64,000 nucleotides of DNA from an uncultured Bacteroidales bacterium. Its GTDB lineage: Bacteria > Bacteroidota > Bacteroidia > Bacteroidales > Bacteroidaceae. The translations under genes and the position numbers were made by a program. Shown here in pieces: positions 51,259 to 60,657 of this stretch; within the stretch, counting starts at the first letter, position 1; each line of letters begins with the position of its first letter. The DNA is taken from contig CACZCX010000008.1 of assembly GCA_902779875.1 (NCBI GenBank), positions 1 through 64,000 of the forward strand. Direction: 5' to 3'. The notes beneath the pieces are model-generated. The model made no database searches and was not told where the DNA came from. It was given only the letters and a program-made list of their open reading frames with translations.

Positions 51259-52050
51259 TCAGAGTGCAGCGCGCAGGCGTACAAGCTTGGTAAGCAGACC
51301 CTCGAGCAGATCAAGCGGAAGCATGTTGGCTCCGTCGCTCTTGGCCTGCGCAGGATTCTCATGTGTCTCCATAAAGAGGCCGTCAGCCCCTACTGCCACG
51401 GCAGCCTTGGAGATTGTCTCTATAAGCTCAGGCTGACCTCCAGTCACACCGCTTGTCTGGTTGGGACGCTGCAGGGAGTGTGTGCAGTCCACCACGACGG
51501 GATATCCGAATTTCTGCATCTCAGGGATGCCGCGGAAATCAACCACCAGGTCCTGATAACCGAATGTGGTGCCGCGCTCGGTGAGCATGATATTGCGGTT
51601 GCCTGCATCGGCCACCTTCTGGGCGGCGAACTGCATGGCATCGGGAGCAAGGAACTGTCCTTTCTTTATGTTCACGGTCTTGCCGGTACGGGCCGCAGCT
51701 ACCAGAAGGTCGGTCTGACGGCACAGGAAAGCCGGAATCTGCAGTATGTCAACATACTCGGCAGCCATCACGGCATCCTCCTCGCGGTGAATGTCGGTAA
51801 CTACCGGAACACCGAACTCCTTTTTGACCTTGGCAAGCACTTTTAATGCCTTTTCATCGCCGATTCCGGTGAATGAATCTATACGTGAACGGTTGGCCTT
51901 CTTGAACGAGCCTTTGAATGCATAGGGAATGCCCAGACGTGACGTGATATCCACACACTTCTCTGCAATGCGCATAGCCATCTCCTCGCCTTCAATCACG
52001 CAAGGACCTGCCAGCAGGAAGAAATTCTTGGAGTTTTCAAAAAGTGCCAT
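51259..52050 (-). CDS. kdsA: 3-deoxy-D-manno-octulosonate 8-phosphate synthase (KdsA)
   Basis: A 263-residue TIM-barrel aldolase-like enzyme condensing arabinose 5-phosphate and PEP to Kdo8P for lipid A/LPS core. Key blocks: FFLLAGPCVIEGEEMAMRIA (~10-30), FKGSFKKANRSRIDSFTGIG (~45-65), VTDIHREEDA (~85-95), LTERGTTFGYQDLVVDFRGI (~155-175) and DCTHSLQRPN (~190-200). The absence of an obvious metal Cys in the LAGPCV region cannot be judged further. It is 4 bp behind the lipid kinase gene in the miaA-kinase-kdsA operon. Confidence 0.95.
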   Translation of the reverse strand: MALFENSKNFFLLAGPCVIEGEEMAMRIAEKCVDITSRLGIPYAFKGSFKKANRSRIDSFTGIGDEKALKVLAKVKKEFGVPVVTDIHREEDAVMAAEYVDILQIPAFLCRQTDLLVAAARTGKTVNIKKGQFLAPDAMQFAAQKVADAGNRNIMLTERGTTFGYQDLVVDFRGIPEMQKFGYPVVVDCTHSLQRPNQTSGVTGGQPELIETISKAAVAVGADGLFMETHENPAQAKSDGANMLPLDLLEGLLTKLVRLRAAL

Positions 52051-52054
52051 TTTA

Positions 52055-52975
52055 TCAGGGAATTATAAAGTTTATTACAGCCGGCTCAAGTGATACCTTG
52101 AGGGGGAACGTATGTGACAGGGTACGGCCGTCAATGCATGTGAGAGTGCCGTCAGCCTGCATTATCTCTATCTGTTTGGTCCTGTAGGGACGAACCTGCT
52201 CGTGGTTCAGGAACTGGTTATGCAGGATCATGTAGAGACCGCGTATAGTCTGCCAGAACTTGGGTCTGTAAACCACTGACAGGTCCAGCCATCCGTTGTA
52301 GGGTACGGCGCTCGGGGTCATACCGTAACCGCGGGAGTTACCTATACATATGGTCATGATCTTGTCATTGATCTCCTCGCTGTTGACCTTGATGCGCATC
52401 TTGTACTGCTTGCGCTCCTTGAACAGGCTGAATATGGCAACCAGGTAAGCGGGATTCTTCTTACCGAACCGCTTGCATATATCCGACAGACGAATAGCCT
52501 GGGCGCCCAGACCTACGTTAACCGACATAAGGAAATAACGTACCTTCTCGCTGCCGTCCTCCTGGAATGAGCAGTATCCCACATCAATCTTCTTGGTCCT
52601 GTGCTCTATGATGGCATGTATGGCTTTCTTGTAGTTGTCAACCTCCAGACCCCAGAAACTTGCAAAGTCATTGCCGATACCGTTCGGCACGATACCCAGG
52701 GTGAGGTTCTGACGTATCTCACGGGGAGAGAACATGATGGCGTTGATGGCATCGTTCAGGGCCTCGTCACCTCCCACCACTACGATGGTCTGATGGCCGC
52801 TGTCAATAAGCATGCGGGTGATGCGTTCTATAGAGCCCTCGCCCTCCGACTGCACCACGTCATACTTAACCTTGCGGAACTCCAGGTACTCTCTTATCTG
52901 CTCCCATCTCTTGAGGGTGTTGCTAACACCGGCACGGGGTACGTAGACTATTCCCCATCTGTCTTCATCCATCAT
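52055..52975 (-). CDS. Diacylglycerol kinase-like lipid kinase
   Basis: A 306-residue member of the DAGK/YegS catalytic family. The ATP-binding motif is VVVGGDEALNDAINAIM (~residues 70-87), where the family consensus is GGDGTxN; E-A replaces the usual G-T, as in other Bacteroidales members. NGIGNDFASFWG (~110-121) contacts the nucleotide, and GNSRGYGMTPSAVPYNGWLD (~210-232) belongs to the C-terminal domain. It probably phosphorylates a lipid. Its start overlaps the miaA stop by 4 nt; kdsA follows, which suggests envelope lipid context. Confidence 0.85.
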   Translation of the reverse strand: MMDEDRWGIVYVPRAGVSNTLKRWEQIREYLEFRKVKYDVVQSEGEGSIERITRMLIDSGHQTIVVVGGDEALNDAINAIMFSPREIRQNLTLGIVPNGIGNDFASFWGLEVDNYKKAIHAIIEHRTKKIDVGYCSFQEDGSEKVRYFLMSVNVGLGAQAIRLSDICKRFGKKNPAYLVAIFSLFKERKQYKMRIKVNSEEINDKIMTICIGNSRGYGMTPSAVPYNGWLDLSVVYRPKFWQTIRGLYMILHNQFLNHEQVRPYRTKQIEIMQADGTLTCIDGRTLSHTFPLKVSLEPAVINFIIP

Positions 52976-53898
52976 ACAGATTCTTTCTCCATTAGTTCAA
53001 CAATGCGGTTCACCTTATCGTCCATGGACCATTCAAAAGGAATCCACTCAATATGTATGCCACGGCGTTCCATACCGCGGAACCAGGTCATCTGACGTTT
53101 GGCGAACTGATGTATGGCCACCTCCAGCTCCTGCAGCAGGTATTTATACTCCAGCTGTCCCGTAACATAGAGAGTGACATACTTATACTCCAGCCCGTAG
53201 TAAATAAGGTCTTCGGCCGATATGCCCTTGTCAAGCAGGCCTTTGATCTCATCGATCATACCCTCCTGCAATCGTTTCTCAAGGCGGCTGCTTATAAGCT
53301 CGCGCCTCATGTCACGGCTTATGTCAATACCTATGTTCAGGCTCTTCAGACCGGGGAAGGCACCCGCCTCAACGGGAGTGTTACGGTAGCACTCCTCAAT
53401 CTCTATGGCACGTATAGCGCGCTTGGTAGTATCGACATCGGTCGTATTGTGGAGTGTCTTGTAGCCTTTGAGAATCTCGGTGAGTTCCGAAAGCGTCTTT
53501 CCCTCAAGCGACTTACGCAGTGCAGGATTCTCCGGAACCGGTATGAGCCTGTAACCGCGAAGCACCGACTCCAGATAGAGGCCCGTTCCGCCGCACATGA
53601 TCGGCACGGCTCCACGCTCCACCACCCCACGGTATGCCTTGAGGAAGTCACCCTGAAACTCGTAGACATTGTATTTGCTGCCGGGCTCAGCGATATCAAT
53701 AAGGTGGTACGGAATACTATGACCGTTAATCTCATAATCAGCCAGGTCCTTGCCTGTGCCGATATCCATGCCGCGGTAGACCTGACGGCTGTCGGCGCTC
53801 AGTATCTCGCCGCCCACACGGTCAGCCAGCGCCACAGCCAGACGAGTCTTGCCGCAGGCCGTGGGACCGAGCACTGTTATAAGGTCATATTTAGCCAT
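52972..53898 (-). CDS. miaA: tRNA dimethylallyltransferase MiaA
   Basis: A 308-residue enzyme adding the dimethylallyl group to A37 of tRNAs that read codons beginning with U. The P-loop is VLGPTACGKTRLAVAL (~residues 10-25), and ILSADSRQVYRGMDIGTGK (~33-52) is the signature block with the catalytic Asp and Arg/Gln contacts. MCGGTGLYLESVL (~100-112) and the C-terminal RQMTWFRGM complete the family. First gene of a miaA-lipid kinase-kdsA operon. A TAACTTCG sequence lies 7 nt before the ATG. Confidence 0.95.
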   Translation of the reverse strand: MAKYDLITVLGPTACGKTRLAVALADRVGGEILSADSRQVYRGMDIGTGKDLADYEINGHSIPYHLIDIAEPGSKYNVYEFQGDFLKAYRGVVERGAVPIMCGGTGLYLESVLRGYRLIPVPENPALRKSLEGKTLSELTEILKGYKTLHNTTDVDTTKRAIRAIEIEECYRNTPVEAGAFPGLKSLNIGIDISRDMRRELISSRLEKRLQEGMIDEIKGLLDKGISAEDLIYYGLEYKYVTLYVTGQLEYKYLLQELEVAIHQFAKRQMTWFRGMERRGIHIEWIPFEWSMDDKVNRIVELMEKESV

Positions 53899-53905
53899 AC
53901 AAGTG

Positions 53906-53913
53906 CGAAGTTA
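53906..53913 (-). promoter_or_regulatory. Imperfect -7 element abutting the miaA start codon
   Basis: The reverse strand reads TAACTTCG, one mismatch to TAnnTTTG, ending 7 nt before the ATG. It overlaps the U-tract of the upstream terminator. Confidence 0.35.
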
Positions 53914-53919
53914 AAAAAA

Positions 53920-53943
53920 AATCCCCGCATTGCTGCGAGGATT
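53920..53943 (-). terminator. Intrinsic terminator after the macroglobulin-like gene
   Basis: AATCCCCGC / GCGAGGATT stem with an ATTGCT loop, followed on the reverse strand by nine Ts. Identical 24-nt hairpin sequence to 57955-57978. Confidence 0.85.
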
Positions 53944-53957
53944 CTGACTTTATGCTA

Positions 53958-56900
53958 TCACCAATTCTGATTCAGAATGTAAGGAATTCCCGATGAGGTA
54001 ATACCCGAAGCGTTAATCGAGAACTTACGGGTAAAGCCGTTGTTGTAGAACTCCACACGGGCACGGCCCTCATTGTCAGTTATCACATTGGGATCCCAAT
54101 ATAACGTACGGCGCGAGTCGACAGTACCCGATACAGGACCTTCAGGATACTTGGGTGAATAGAAACTGACAGGTATTGAGTAGCCCTGAACCTTTGTAAC
54201 CCTACGTCCCATGTCACGGATCTCGCCATAGAACAGGAGATTCTTGTCTTCCTTAATCTGAATATCAATCAGATAATACCTGTCCCAACTCAATTCAACC
54301 TCTTGGAACCATTCCGTATCCAGGTGTTTCATATGATAGTCATTTAGCAGCGGAGTCAGTTTGGTAAGTTCATGCAGAGTCATAGGCTCGTCATAAACAA
54401 TGATGCTCTTGACATCAATCATATCTATCTGCATGGGATTGTCAAACGGCTTCTTGTCGAGCAGTTTCTTCTGGTTATGCACATAAAACAACGGCTTTAC
54501 CCCGCTCTCAATGTGTATGTCATCGCCATTTCCCCCTTCGATTGACCCGTCAGCGAATCTTATGCCACGTTCCAGGAAATACCCCTCGACATTAGTGGTA
54601 TATTCTCCCATATCCAGTTCATCCTCTGCATCCGCCTCCGCATTGAAAGATGTAAAGGTATCATAATCAATGAACTGACGTTTTCCGGATTCAGCCTCGA
54701 TATCAACAGCGTCAAGGACAATCCCCTGATCCATGTTAATCAACAGAGGCTGGTCATCATCCAAAGGAACAGACTGATTGACCATACGGAGCTTATTATG
54801 GTCAAGGTCCGTTTCCTGCTTCAGGAAAGCCCTGGCCGATGGTCTCTCCGACCGTTCCAGTCTGATACGTTTATTCCTCTCATACCTGGTCTGTCCGTTC
54901 CGTTTTGTCGAGGTCAGGTTGAATGAGAACTTGCCTTCACCATAAAAATCAGACAGATTGAATCCGAAATAGCCGGTCGAATCGGTACGATACTTGAATT
55001 TATCTATGCTCCAGAACTGTCTGTTGTCGGGCACAAGTACAGCAAAGATGTCTATATCGGCCACGGGCTCACGTTTGCGGTATGACAGTATCCATCCGTT
55101 CATGGTCAGGCCATCCTCGATACGGTGTCTCTCCTCAAACTCCGTAAGGCCGGTCATAGTCTGCCATTCGTAGCGTTCCCAGCCTTGAACCAAGGTCAGA
55201 AGGTTGAGGGCCTCGCGGTGCTCATCGTCATTTGCCTCAAGATACCAGGCCGGATCATGGATGTACCCCTTAAGGTCCGATGACAGCAGCAGGTTGGTCT
55301 GCAGGTTTTCCGTACGTCCGCCTCCGTAGTCAGCGGCATCCCGGACAGACAGGCAGAAACGGTCACGCAGCGGATTGCCATCCCTGTCATTAAGGGTGAA
55401 CTCAAGAACCTCCCTGCTGAAAGCCTGACGCGACATACTGTCGGTGTTAACCGTAATTGCAGGACTCACGAATTCATCGTTGTTATGGAAAATGCTGCGT
55501 GATGAGAGAATCATACCATTCCTGTCATACAAGGTCATCCTGCAGACACCTAATGGCCAGGTCGAACAGTCAATATTCAACCTGGATTCCATACTGTCCT
55601 TTATCTCCTCAAAGTGGATAATATCGCCACGACAGGTCACAGCCAAAGCCACAGGTTCACCCTTACGGTCCAGAGTCCTCCGGATATTCACCTGTAACAA
55701 CGAATCCGAACGCACATCGGATATCATTGAGTATCCGCTCCTTACAGGCCTGGGTAAACTGGAACGGCCGGTCTTGCCATCCTTTGCAATGAACCGGGCT
55801 GTCACTGTCCCCTTGGGAGTGATTATGAATGAACCCATACCATCATGAACCGTAAGGACAGAATCCTCCAGACCCGGCATGACCATAGTTCCTTCCATTC
55901 CGAAAGCATCGGCGCCGGTAGCCTTGAATGCCACCCTGCACGGCAGTCCGTTAATAAGGTCGCCGCCCTCGGGGTAGAATGTTACGTTTACATTGCTGTT
56001 CTGTCCTTTCTGTGCATCGGATTTATCACGTACATCCTCTATAAGGGGATTGTCCTGATAGCTTACCACGTGCGATTTGTCATACTCTCCTACATATTTG
56101 GGCTGGGTATATACGGGTATAACCCGTGAGAATATGGCCTCCGGGCTGAAGTCAAGCATATTCTGGGTATAGGCGCGTATCTCATAGAAACCGCTGGGAT
56201 ATGCCATAATGCCTCGTTTCTCACGTGACTGCGCCGTACCTTCATCCAACAGTGAAACGGAGCCGTTTGCCTGACCGTTAACAATTTCAAGTTTCTGCTG
56301 CCGCAGCAACTGCCCGGTAGGTGCCAGGAAATCCACATAGAGTACTCCGCTTGGAGCATGCTCCAATGTTGTCGCATGAGTGACAAAAGCCTTATACCAG
56401 ATATTCTCACCCTGGAAATAGGCCGTGTTGTCAAACTCCAGATAGACTTTCTCCTGCGGATAAAGGTCGTTGAACTGTCGGATATTGCCGGCAAACTTCA
56501 TGAGCTCTTTCGTATAGTCCGATGAATCCTTTACTGCCAGCTCATATTTGACTCTATCTTTTATGTTTATCGTTTCATCTACGAAAGGTGTGTAGTCATC
56601 GGGCAAACAGGCTCCGACTTTCTTTTCTCCTATTACTCCCCCAAACTGAATGTTATTGTCAAAGGAAATACCCTCTTTAAGGAATGTACAGGTATCCTCC
56701 CAGAGAGTCATTCCTGACTTGGAGAATGTATCATATTCCATTTTCGTTGACAATCCCCCTATAAAATGCTCTTCTTCCTCAAGGTATATCACTCCTCTGT
56801 TCTCTTTCAGATTCAGCGGTGAACCGTCACGTTGATGATAGTACCTTATGGTAAGTGGCGTACCCTTTAAGCCATAAATCTGCATCATGTTTTCCCCCAG

Positions 56901-57836
56901 GAAAGCCGATTGTTCCTTTATAACCACAGGAAAAGCCATCGGCATTATTACAGAATCTCCATCGACTACTGCTTTTATAAACTTGGTCATGGATAAAGAG
57001 TATCCGTTTTCCTCCAACCGGTCCTCATAGAAAGACCTCAGGAAATGCTGGCTGGAATTGTAATATGCCTGCCGGCGGTTCTCTTCAATCCTCTCCGCCT
57101 GACGTTTCTTTAAGTTCTCATAGGGTTTATAATAGAAATAGCCCAGTACATTACACTGTGTACTGATATCCACATCGAATTCACCAGCTGCACTGTAATT
57201 GTGGCTTCTGACATTTTCAGCTGTAAATCGGACCAGATCCACATAAAGTTCATATCCCAATAACGGCATATCGATTATAATGGGTTCACTGGCCCATGCC
57301 GTGAATATTGTCCTTATTTCATCTGCTTTTGCCATATTGGGCCTGTAGGCGGAATCCACCACTTCCCCTGTATAATTATCTACAATCACAGTTTTCATTA
57401 CAGATTCGGACCTGTCAAACATGATGGCCTGTTCATTCCTTATGACAGCATTCCGTCCCCATCGGTCATCACCCAGAAACATACGCTTGAAATAGCTCAG
57501 GTCTTTTTTCTTGACCTTGCCCGATATCACCACCTCGGGCAGTTCGTCGTTAGTCTCAAGAGTTACCTTCATTTTACCTGGAGCACTCATAAGGTCACGG
57601 GCCTGAGTCTTGTATCCCACGAAACTGAATACTATCGTGGACGGGAAAGATATGTTCTTGAGTTCAAAACGGCCGTCATTACCGGTAACGGTTCCTTTAG
57701 TCGTACCATTGATGTAAACCGTCGCATAAGGAAGAGGTTCTCCGGTTTTACTGTCAACGACATATCCTGAAACTGTGTTCTGTCCGAACAGAATGGCTGG
57801 AAGAAAAGAGAGCAAAGCAAACAACAGTCTTTTCAT
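53958..57836 (-). CDS. Large MG2/carboxypeptidase-regulatory-like outer-surface or periplasmic protein
   Basis: A 1292-residue protein. Visible parts: a signal peptide (MKRLLFALLSFLPAILFG); a carboxypeptidase-like regulatory sandwich (~22-100, with VSGYVVDSKTGEPLPYATVYI); a long middle region; an alpha-2-macroglobulin-like MG2 segment (~465-570, EKVYLEFDNTAYFQGENIWYKAF); further beta domains; and a C-terminal immunoglobulin-like tail (RVEFYNNGFTRKFSINASG). It lacks a TonB-receptor barrel signature such as a C-terminal aromatic and lacks a thioester motif that I can see. Bacteroidales carry several such proteins of unknown role. It is monocistronic, bounded by two identical terminator hairpins. 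Confidence 0.7.
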   Translation of the reverse strand: MKRLLFALLSFLPAILFGQNTVSGYVVDSKTGEPLPYATVYINGTTKGTVTGNDGRFELKNISFPSTIVFSFVGYKTQARDLMSAPGKMKVTLETNDELPEVVISGKVKKKDLSYFKRMFLGDDRWGRNAVIRNEQAIMFDRSESVMKTVIVDNYTGEVVDSAYRPNMAKADEIRTIFTAWASEPIIIDMPLLGYELYVDLVRFTAENVRSHNYSAAGEFDVDISTQCNVLGYFYYKPYENLKKRQAERIEENRRQAYYNSSQHFLRSFYEDRLEENGYSLSMTKFIKAVVDGDSVIMPMAFPVVIKEQSAFLGENMMQIYGLKGTPLTIRYYHQRDGSPLNLKENRGVIYLEEEEHFIGGLSTKMEYDTFSKSGMTLWEDTCTFLKEGISFDNNIQFGGVIGEKKVGACLPDDYTPFVDETINIKDRVKYELAVKDSSDYTKELMKFAGNIRQFNDLYPQEKVYLEFDNTAYFQGENIWYKAFVTHATTLEHAPSGVLYVDFLAPTGQLLRQQKLEIVNGQANGSVSLLDEGTAQSREKRGIMAYPSGFYEIRAYTQNMLDFSPEAIFSRVIPVYTQPKYVGEYDKSHVVSYQDNPLIEDVRDKSDAQKGQNSNVNVTFYPEGGDLINGLPCRVAFKATGADAFGMEGTMVMPGLEDSVLTVHDGMGSFIITPKGTVTARFIAKDGKTGRSSLPRPVRSGYSMISDVRSDSLLQVNIRRTLDRKGEPVALAVTCRGDIIHFEEIKDSMESRLNIDCSTWPLGVCRMTLYDRNGMILSSRSIFHNNDEFVSPAITVNTDSMSRQAFSREVLEFTLNDRDGNPLRDRFCLSVRDAADYGGGRTENLQTNLLLSSDLKGYIHDPAWYLEANDDEHREALNLLTLVQGWERYEWQTMTGLTEFEERHRIEDGLTMNGWILSYRKREPVADIDIFAVLVPDNRQFWSIDKFKYRTDSTGYFGFNLSDFYGEGKFSFNLTSTKRNGQTRYERNKRIRLERSERPSARAFLKQETDLDHNKLRMVNQSVPLDDDQPLLINMDQGIVLDAVDIEAESGKRQFIDYDTFTSFNAEADAEDELDMGEYTTNVEGYFLERGIRFADGSIEGGNGDDIHIESGVKPLFYVHNQKKLLDKKPFDNPMQIDMIDVKSIIVYDEPMTLHELTKLTPLLNDYHMKHLDTEWFQEVELSWDRYYLIDIQIKEDKNLLFYGEIRDMGRRVTKVQGYSIPVSFYSPKYPEGPVSGTVDSRRTLYWDPNVITDNEGRARVEFYNNGFTRKFSINASGITSSGIPYILNQNW

Positions 57837-57842
57837 AATCAT

Positions 57843-57954
57843 TATTGGTCAAGGAAGGATAATAAAAGGTTCTAAAGGCAAAAATGGACATAAATGTTAA
57901 GTTTTCAAATAACAGCTACAAAAAAATGGCATAAGACCGTATAGAAATAAAAAA
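57843..57954. other. Gap upstream of the macroglobulin-like gene
   Basis: AT-rich leader/promoter region. No perfect TAnnTTTG box is seen on the reverse strand, and no gene. Confidence 0.3.
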
Positions 57955-57978
57955 AATCCCCGCATTGCTGCGAGGATT
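57955..57978 (-). terminator. Intrinsic terminator downstream of gapA
   Basis: The same AATCCCCGC..GCGAGGATT hairpin as 53920-53943, followed on the reverse strand by a run of eight or more Ts. Terminates the gapA transcript. Confidence 0.82.
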
Positions 57979-58002
57979 CTTTTATTTAAGGTATAATCAC
58001 TT

Positions 58003-58075
58003 AAGGCCTACGGCCTTGAGTAAAAGCTTCGCCTCGGTATAAACAAGTAAACTTGCTTCTACTCTCGGCTTGCAT
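58003..58075. repeat. Intergenic palindromic repeat 3' of gapA
   Basis: AAGGCCTACGGCCTT (58003-58017) is a 6-bp inverted repeat. It is followed by CTCGGTATAAACAAG and then TAAACTTGCTTCTACTCTCGGC, in which CAAG/CTTG forms a small palindrome between two CTCGG copies. It resembles, from memory, short dispersed intergenic sequences in Prevotella and Bacteroides; not verified. Confidence 0.45.
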
Positions 58076-58076
58076 T

Positions 58077-59038
<962 letters not shown>

Positions 59039-59095
59039 TGTGTTTGTTTTAGGTTGTTTAATATATTGCGATTCTCTTTCTCTCTAAAAACGGCG

Positions 59096-59129
59096 CAAAA
59101 TTAAGAATTTCTTTTTACTTTCGCGCAAA
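59096..59129 (-). promoter_or_regulatory. Promoter of gapA
   Basis: The reverse strand has TAATTTTG (59096-59103), and a second identical TAATTTTG (59126-59133) whose TTTG could act as -33 with a 22-bp spacer. Leader of about 50 nt. Confidence 0.5.
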
Positions 59130-59181
59130 ATTACGAAAGTAATAAGGATAAAAAAGTTTAAGATAAAATAGGTATAAGAAT

Positions 59182-59835
59182 ATGGGCTTTTTAAAGAACA
59201 TTTTCTCAAAGAAGAAAGAAGAGGTGGAAAACGTCGGTGGAATGGAGGACTTTATGACTCTCATCCGCGTTTATCTGCAGGCCGAAATAGCAGGAAACCT
59301 GGGTATTACCAATATCAACATGCTTCCTGACCTGGCCACTTTCAAGAGAGGTCTCAAGATACAGACCCAGGGCAACAAGCTCGGCGTAGCCGAGAAGGCC
59401 CGCTGCAAGAAGATGATGGGTCAGATGTACGGCATATCCGACGGATTCTTCAAGGAAATCGATGCATGCATACGCAAGAACTGCCGTACAGTGAACTCAC
59501 TGCAGGCATTCATGTTCCAGTTCCAGGGTTTCAGCTCTGACCTGATGATGCAGGTCGGCACCATACTCAAGTGGAAGTTCCGCGTTCCCAGCTTTATGCG
59601 TAGCGCCCTCCGCACCATGACCGAGGATGCCGTCCACAAGATCATGACCAGCAACTCATGGAAGGACGAGGCCAGCTACAAGACGGTATTCAGCATACGT
59701 CAGTACCAGCAGCACCTGGGATTCAGCGAGAACTGGATGAGCGAATATGCATTCAACACCCTGCTCCTGGCCAAGAAGGAGCCCCGCAGGAAAGAGGATC
59801 TCGAGGCCGCCAGGGAAATGCTTAAGAACAGATAA
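59182..59835 (+). CDS. Conserved hypothetical protein, Bacteroidales
   Basis: A 217-residue, basic, alpha-helical protein (MGFLKNIFSKKKEEVENVGG at the start). No signal peptide or membrane segment is visible. MEDFMTLIRVYLQAEIAGNLGI and CRTVNSLQAFMFQFQGFSSDL look like well-conserved helices. I recall similar proteins in Bacteroides but no function. It diverges from gapA and is followed by the coiled-coil-zapA unit, which has its own promoter. Function unknown. Confidence 0.7.
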   Translation: MGFLKNIFSKKKEEVENVGGMEDFMTLIRVYLQAEIAGNLGITNINMLPDLATFKRGLKIQTQGNKLGVAEKARCKKMMGQMYGISDGFFKEIDACIRKNCRTVNSLQAFMFQFQGFSSDLMMQVGTILKWKFRVPSFMRSALRTMTEDAVHKIMTSNSWKDEASYKTVFSIRQYQQHLGFSENWMSEYAFNTLLLAKKEPRRKEDLEAAREMLKNR

Positions 59836-59853
59836 AAAAAATGGAGCCTGCAC

Positions 59854-59886
59854 TTTGGCTGGTTATCATTTTTTAAGTTATATTTG
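59854..59886 (+). promoter_or_regulatory. Promoter of the coiled-coil/zapA genes
   Basis: TTTG (59854-59857), a 21-bp spacer and TATATTTG (59879-59886): a near-perfect Bacteroidetes promoter. Leader of about 30 nt. Confidence 0.75.
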
Positions 59887-59921
59887 TACTTCGAATAGAT
59901 ACAGTAGCATAGTCATTAGCC

Positions 59922-60215
59922 ATGACTGAAGACGATTCCAGACTGATTGAGCAGTTCGAAGGTAAGATCCGTAAACTTGCGGACCTTTATGAAACCGTCA
60001 AATGCACCAATTCCGAGCTCCGCAGCCAACTTGAGGCCAAGGATCAGGAAATCCGGCAGTTGAAGGATGAACTGGACGCCATGAAGGAATCCTACCAGTA
60101 TCTTAAACAGTCTAAAGTACTTGAGGTTTCGGGTCACGACATTGATGACACCAAACGTCGGGTACAAGGATTGGTGCGCGAGATAGACCATTGCATTAAA
60201 CTACTCACAGTCTGA
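59922..60215 (+). CDS. Small coiled-coil protein, ZapB-like by context
   Basis: A 97-residue acidic coiled-coil protein (residues ~5-65, with heptads in LIEQFEGKIRKLADLYETVK and LRSQLEAKDQEIRQLKDELD), ending in a short conserved helix REIDHCIKLLTV. It lies directly before zapA, its stop overlapping the zapA start. The size, coiled coil and zapA linkage suggest a Z-ring-associated protein of the ZapB type, by inference; no direct sequence identity can be claimed. Confidence 0.7.
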   Translation: MTEDDSRLIEQFEGKIRKLADLYETVKCTNSELRSQLEAKDQEIRQLKDELDAMKESYQYLKQSKVLEVSGHDIDDTKRRVQGLVREIDHCIKLLTV

Positions 60216-60544
60216 TGATTATGGAAGAAAAGGCAATGGATGATTTGTTTGAAATTAAACTGATGGTAGGCGGAACATACTACCCTCTGACCATCCCCAG
60301 AAAGGATGAGAGGCTGTATCGTGAAGCTGCCAGACGTATCAACGATAAGCTCAACAGGTACCGCACCCGTTACCCGCAGTTGAGCGAGGAGAAATACTAC
60401 GTGATGGCCGCCGTGCACATTGCAATGGTGAACGTCATGCTGGAGGACTTCAATGATACGGCTCCGTATAAAGAAAAGATCAGGCAGCTGGACAGGGAGC
60501 TCGACTCCATCCTGGATGCCGGAATAGAGACCGGAGCAGAGTAA
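60215..60544 (+). CDS. zapA: Cell division protein ZapA
   Basis: A 109-residue protein. [31 protein letters not shown] is the characteristic ZapA N-terminal domain (read in parts), followed by a C-terminal helix for tetramerisation ([18 protein letters not shown]). ZapA bundles FtsZ filaments at midcell. The ATG at 60215 overlaps the previous stop; an ATG two codons later is also possible. Confidence 0.9.
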   Translation: MIMEEKAMDDLFEIKLMVGGTYYPLTIPRKDERLYREAARRINDKLNRYRTRYPQLSEEKYYVMAAVHIAMVNVMLEDFNDTAPYKEKIRQLDRELDSILDAGIETGAE

Positions 60545-60567
60545 TTCCCCACAAATCTAGCAGTTTA

Positions 60568-60626
60568 CGCGCACTTTCCTGTCAGAGAGATGGTCTCCCA
60601 ATCTCTTCGGTAGCAGGGCAGTGCGT
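60568..60626 (+). ncRNA. Candidate structured RNA between zapA and rny (6S-Flavo-like?)
   Basis: A conspicuous fold: CGCAC (60572 area) pairs with GTGCG, an internal loop follows, CCTG pairs with CAGG, a second internal loop, then AGAGAT pairs with ATCTCT around GGTCTCCCA. The segment is 59 nt, GC-rich and flanked by AT-rich sequence. A 6S RNA lies next to zapA in many proteobacteria and a short 6S-type RNA exists in Bacteroidetes, so this is one hypothesis; a leader regulating rny is another. No promoter of its own is evident. Confidence 0.4.
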
Positions 60627-60657
60627 ATTATATATACATATAAAAGGGAGGACAGTT

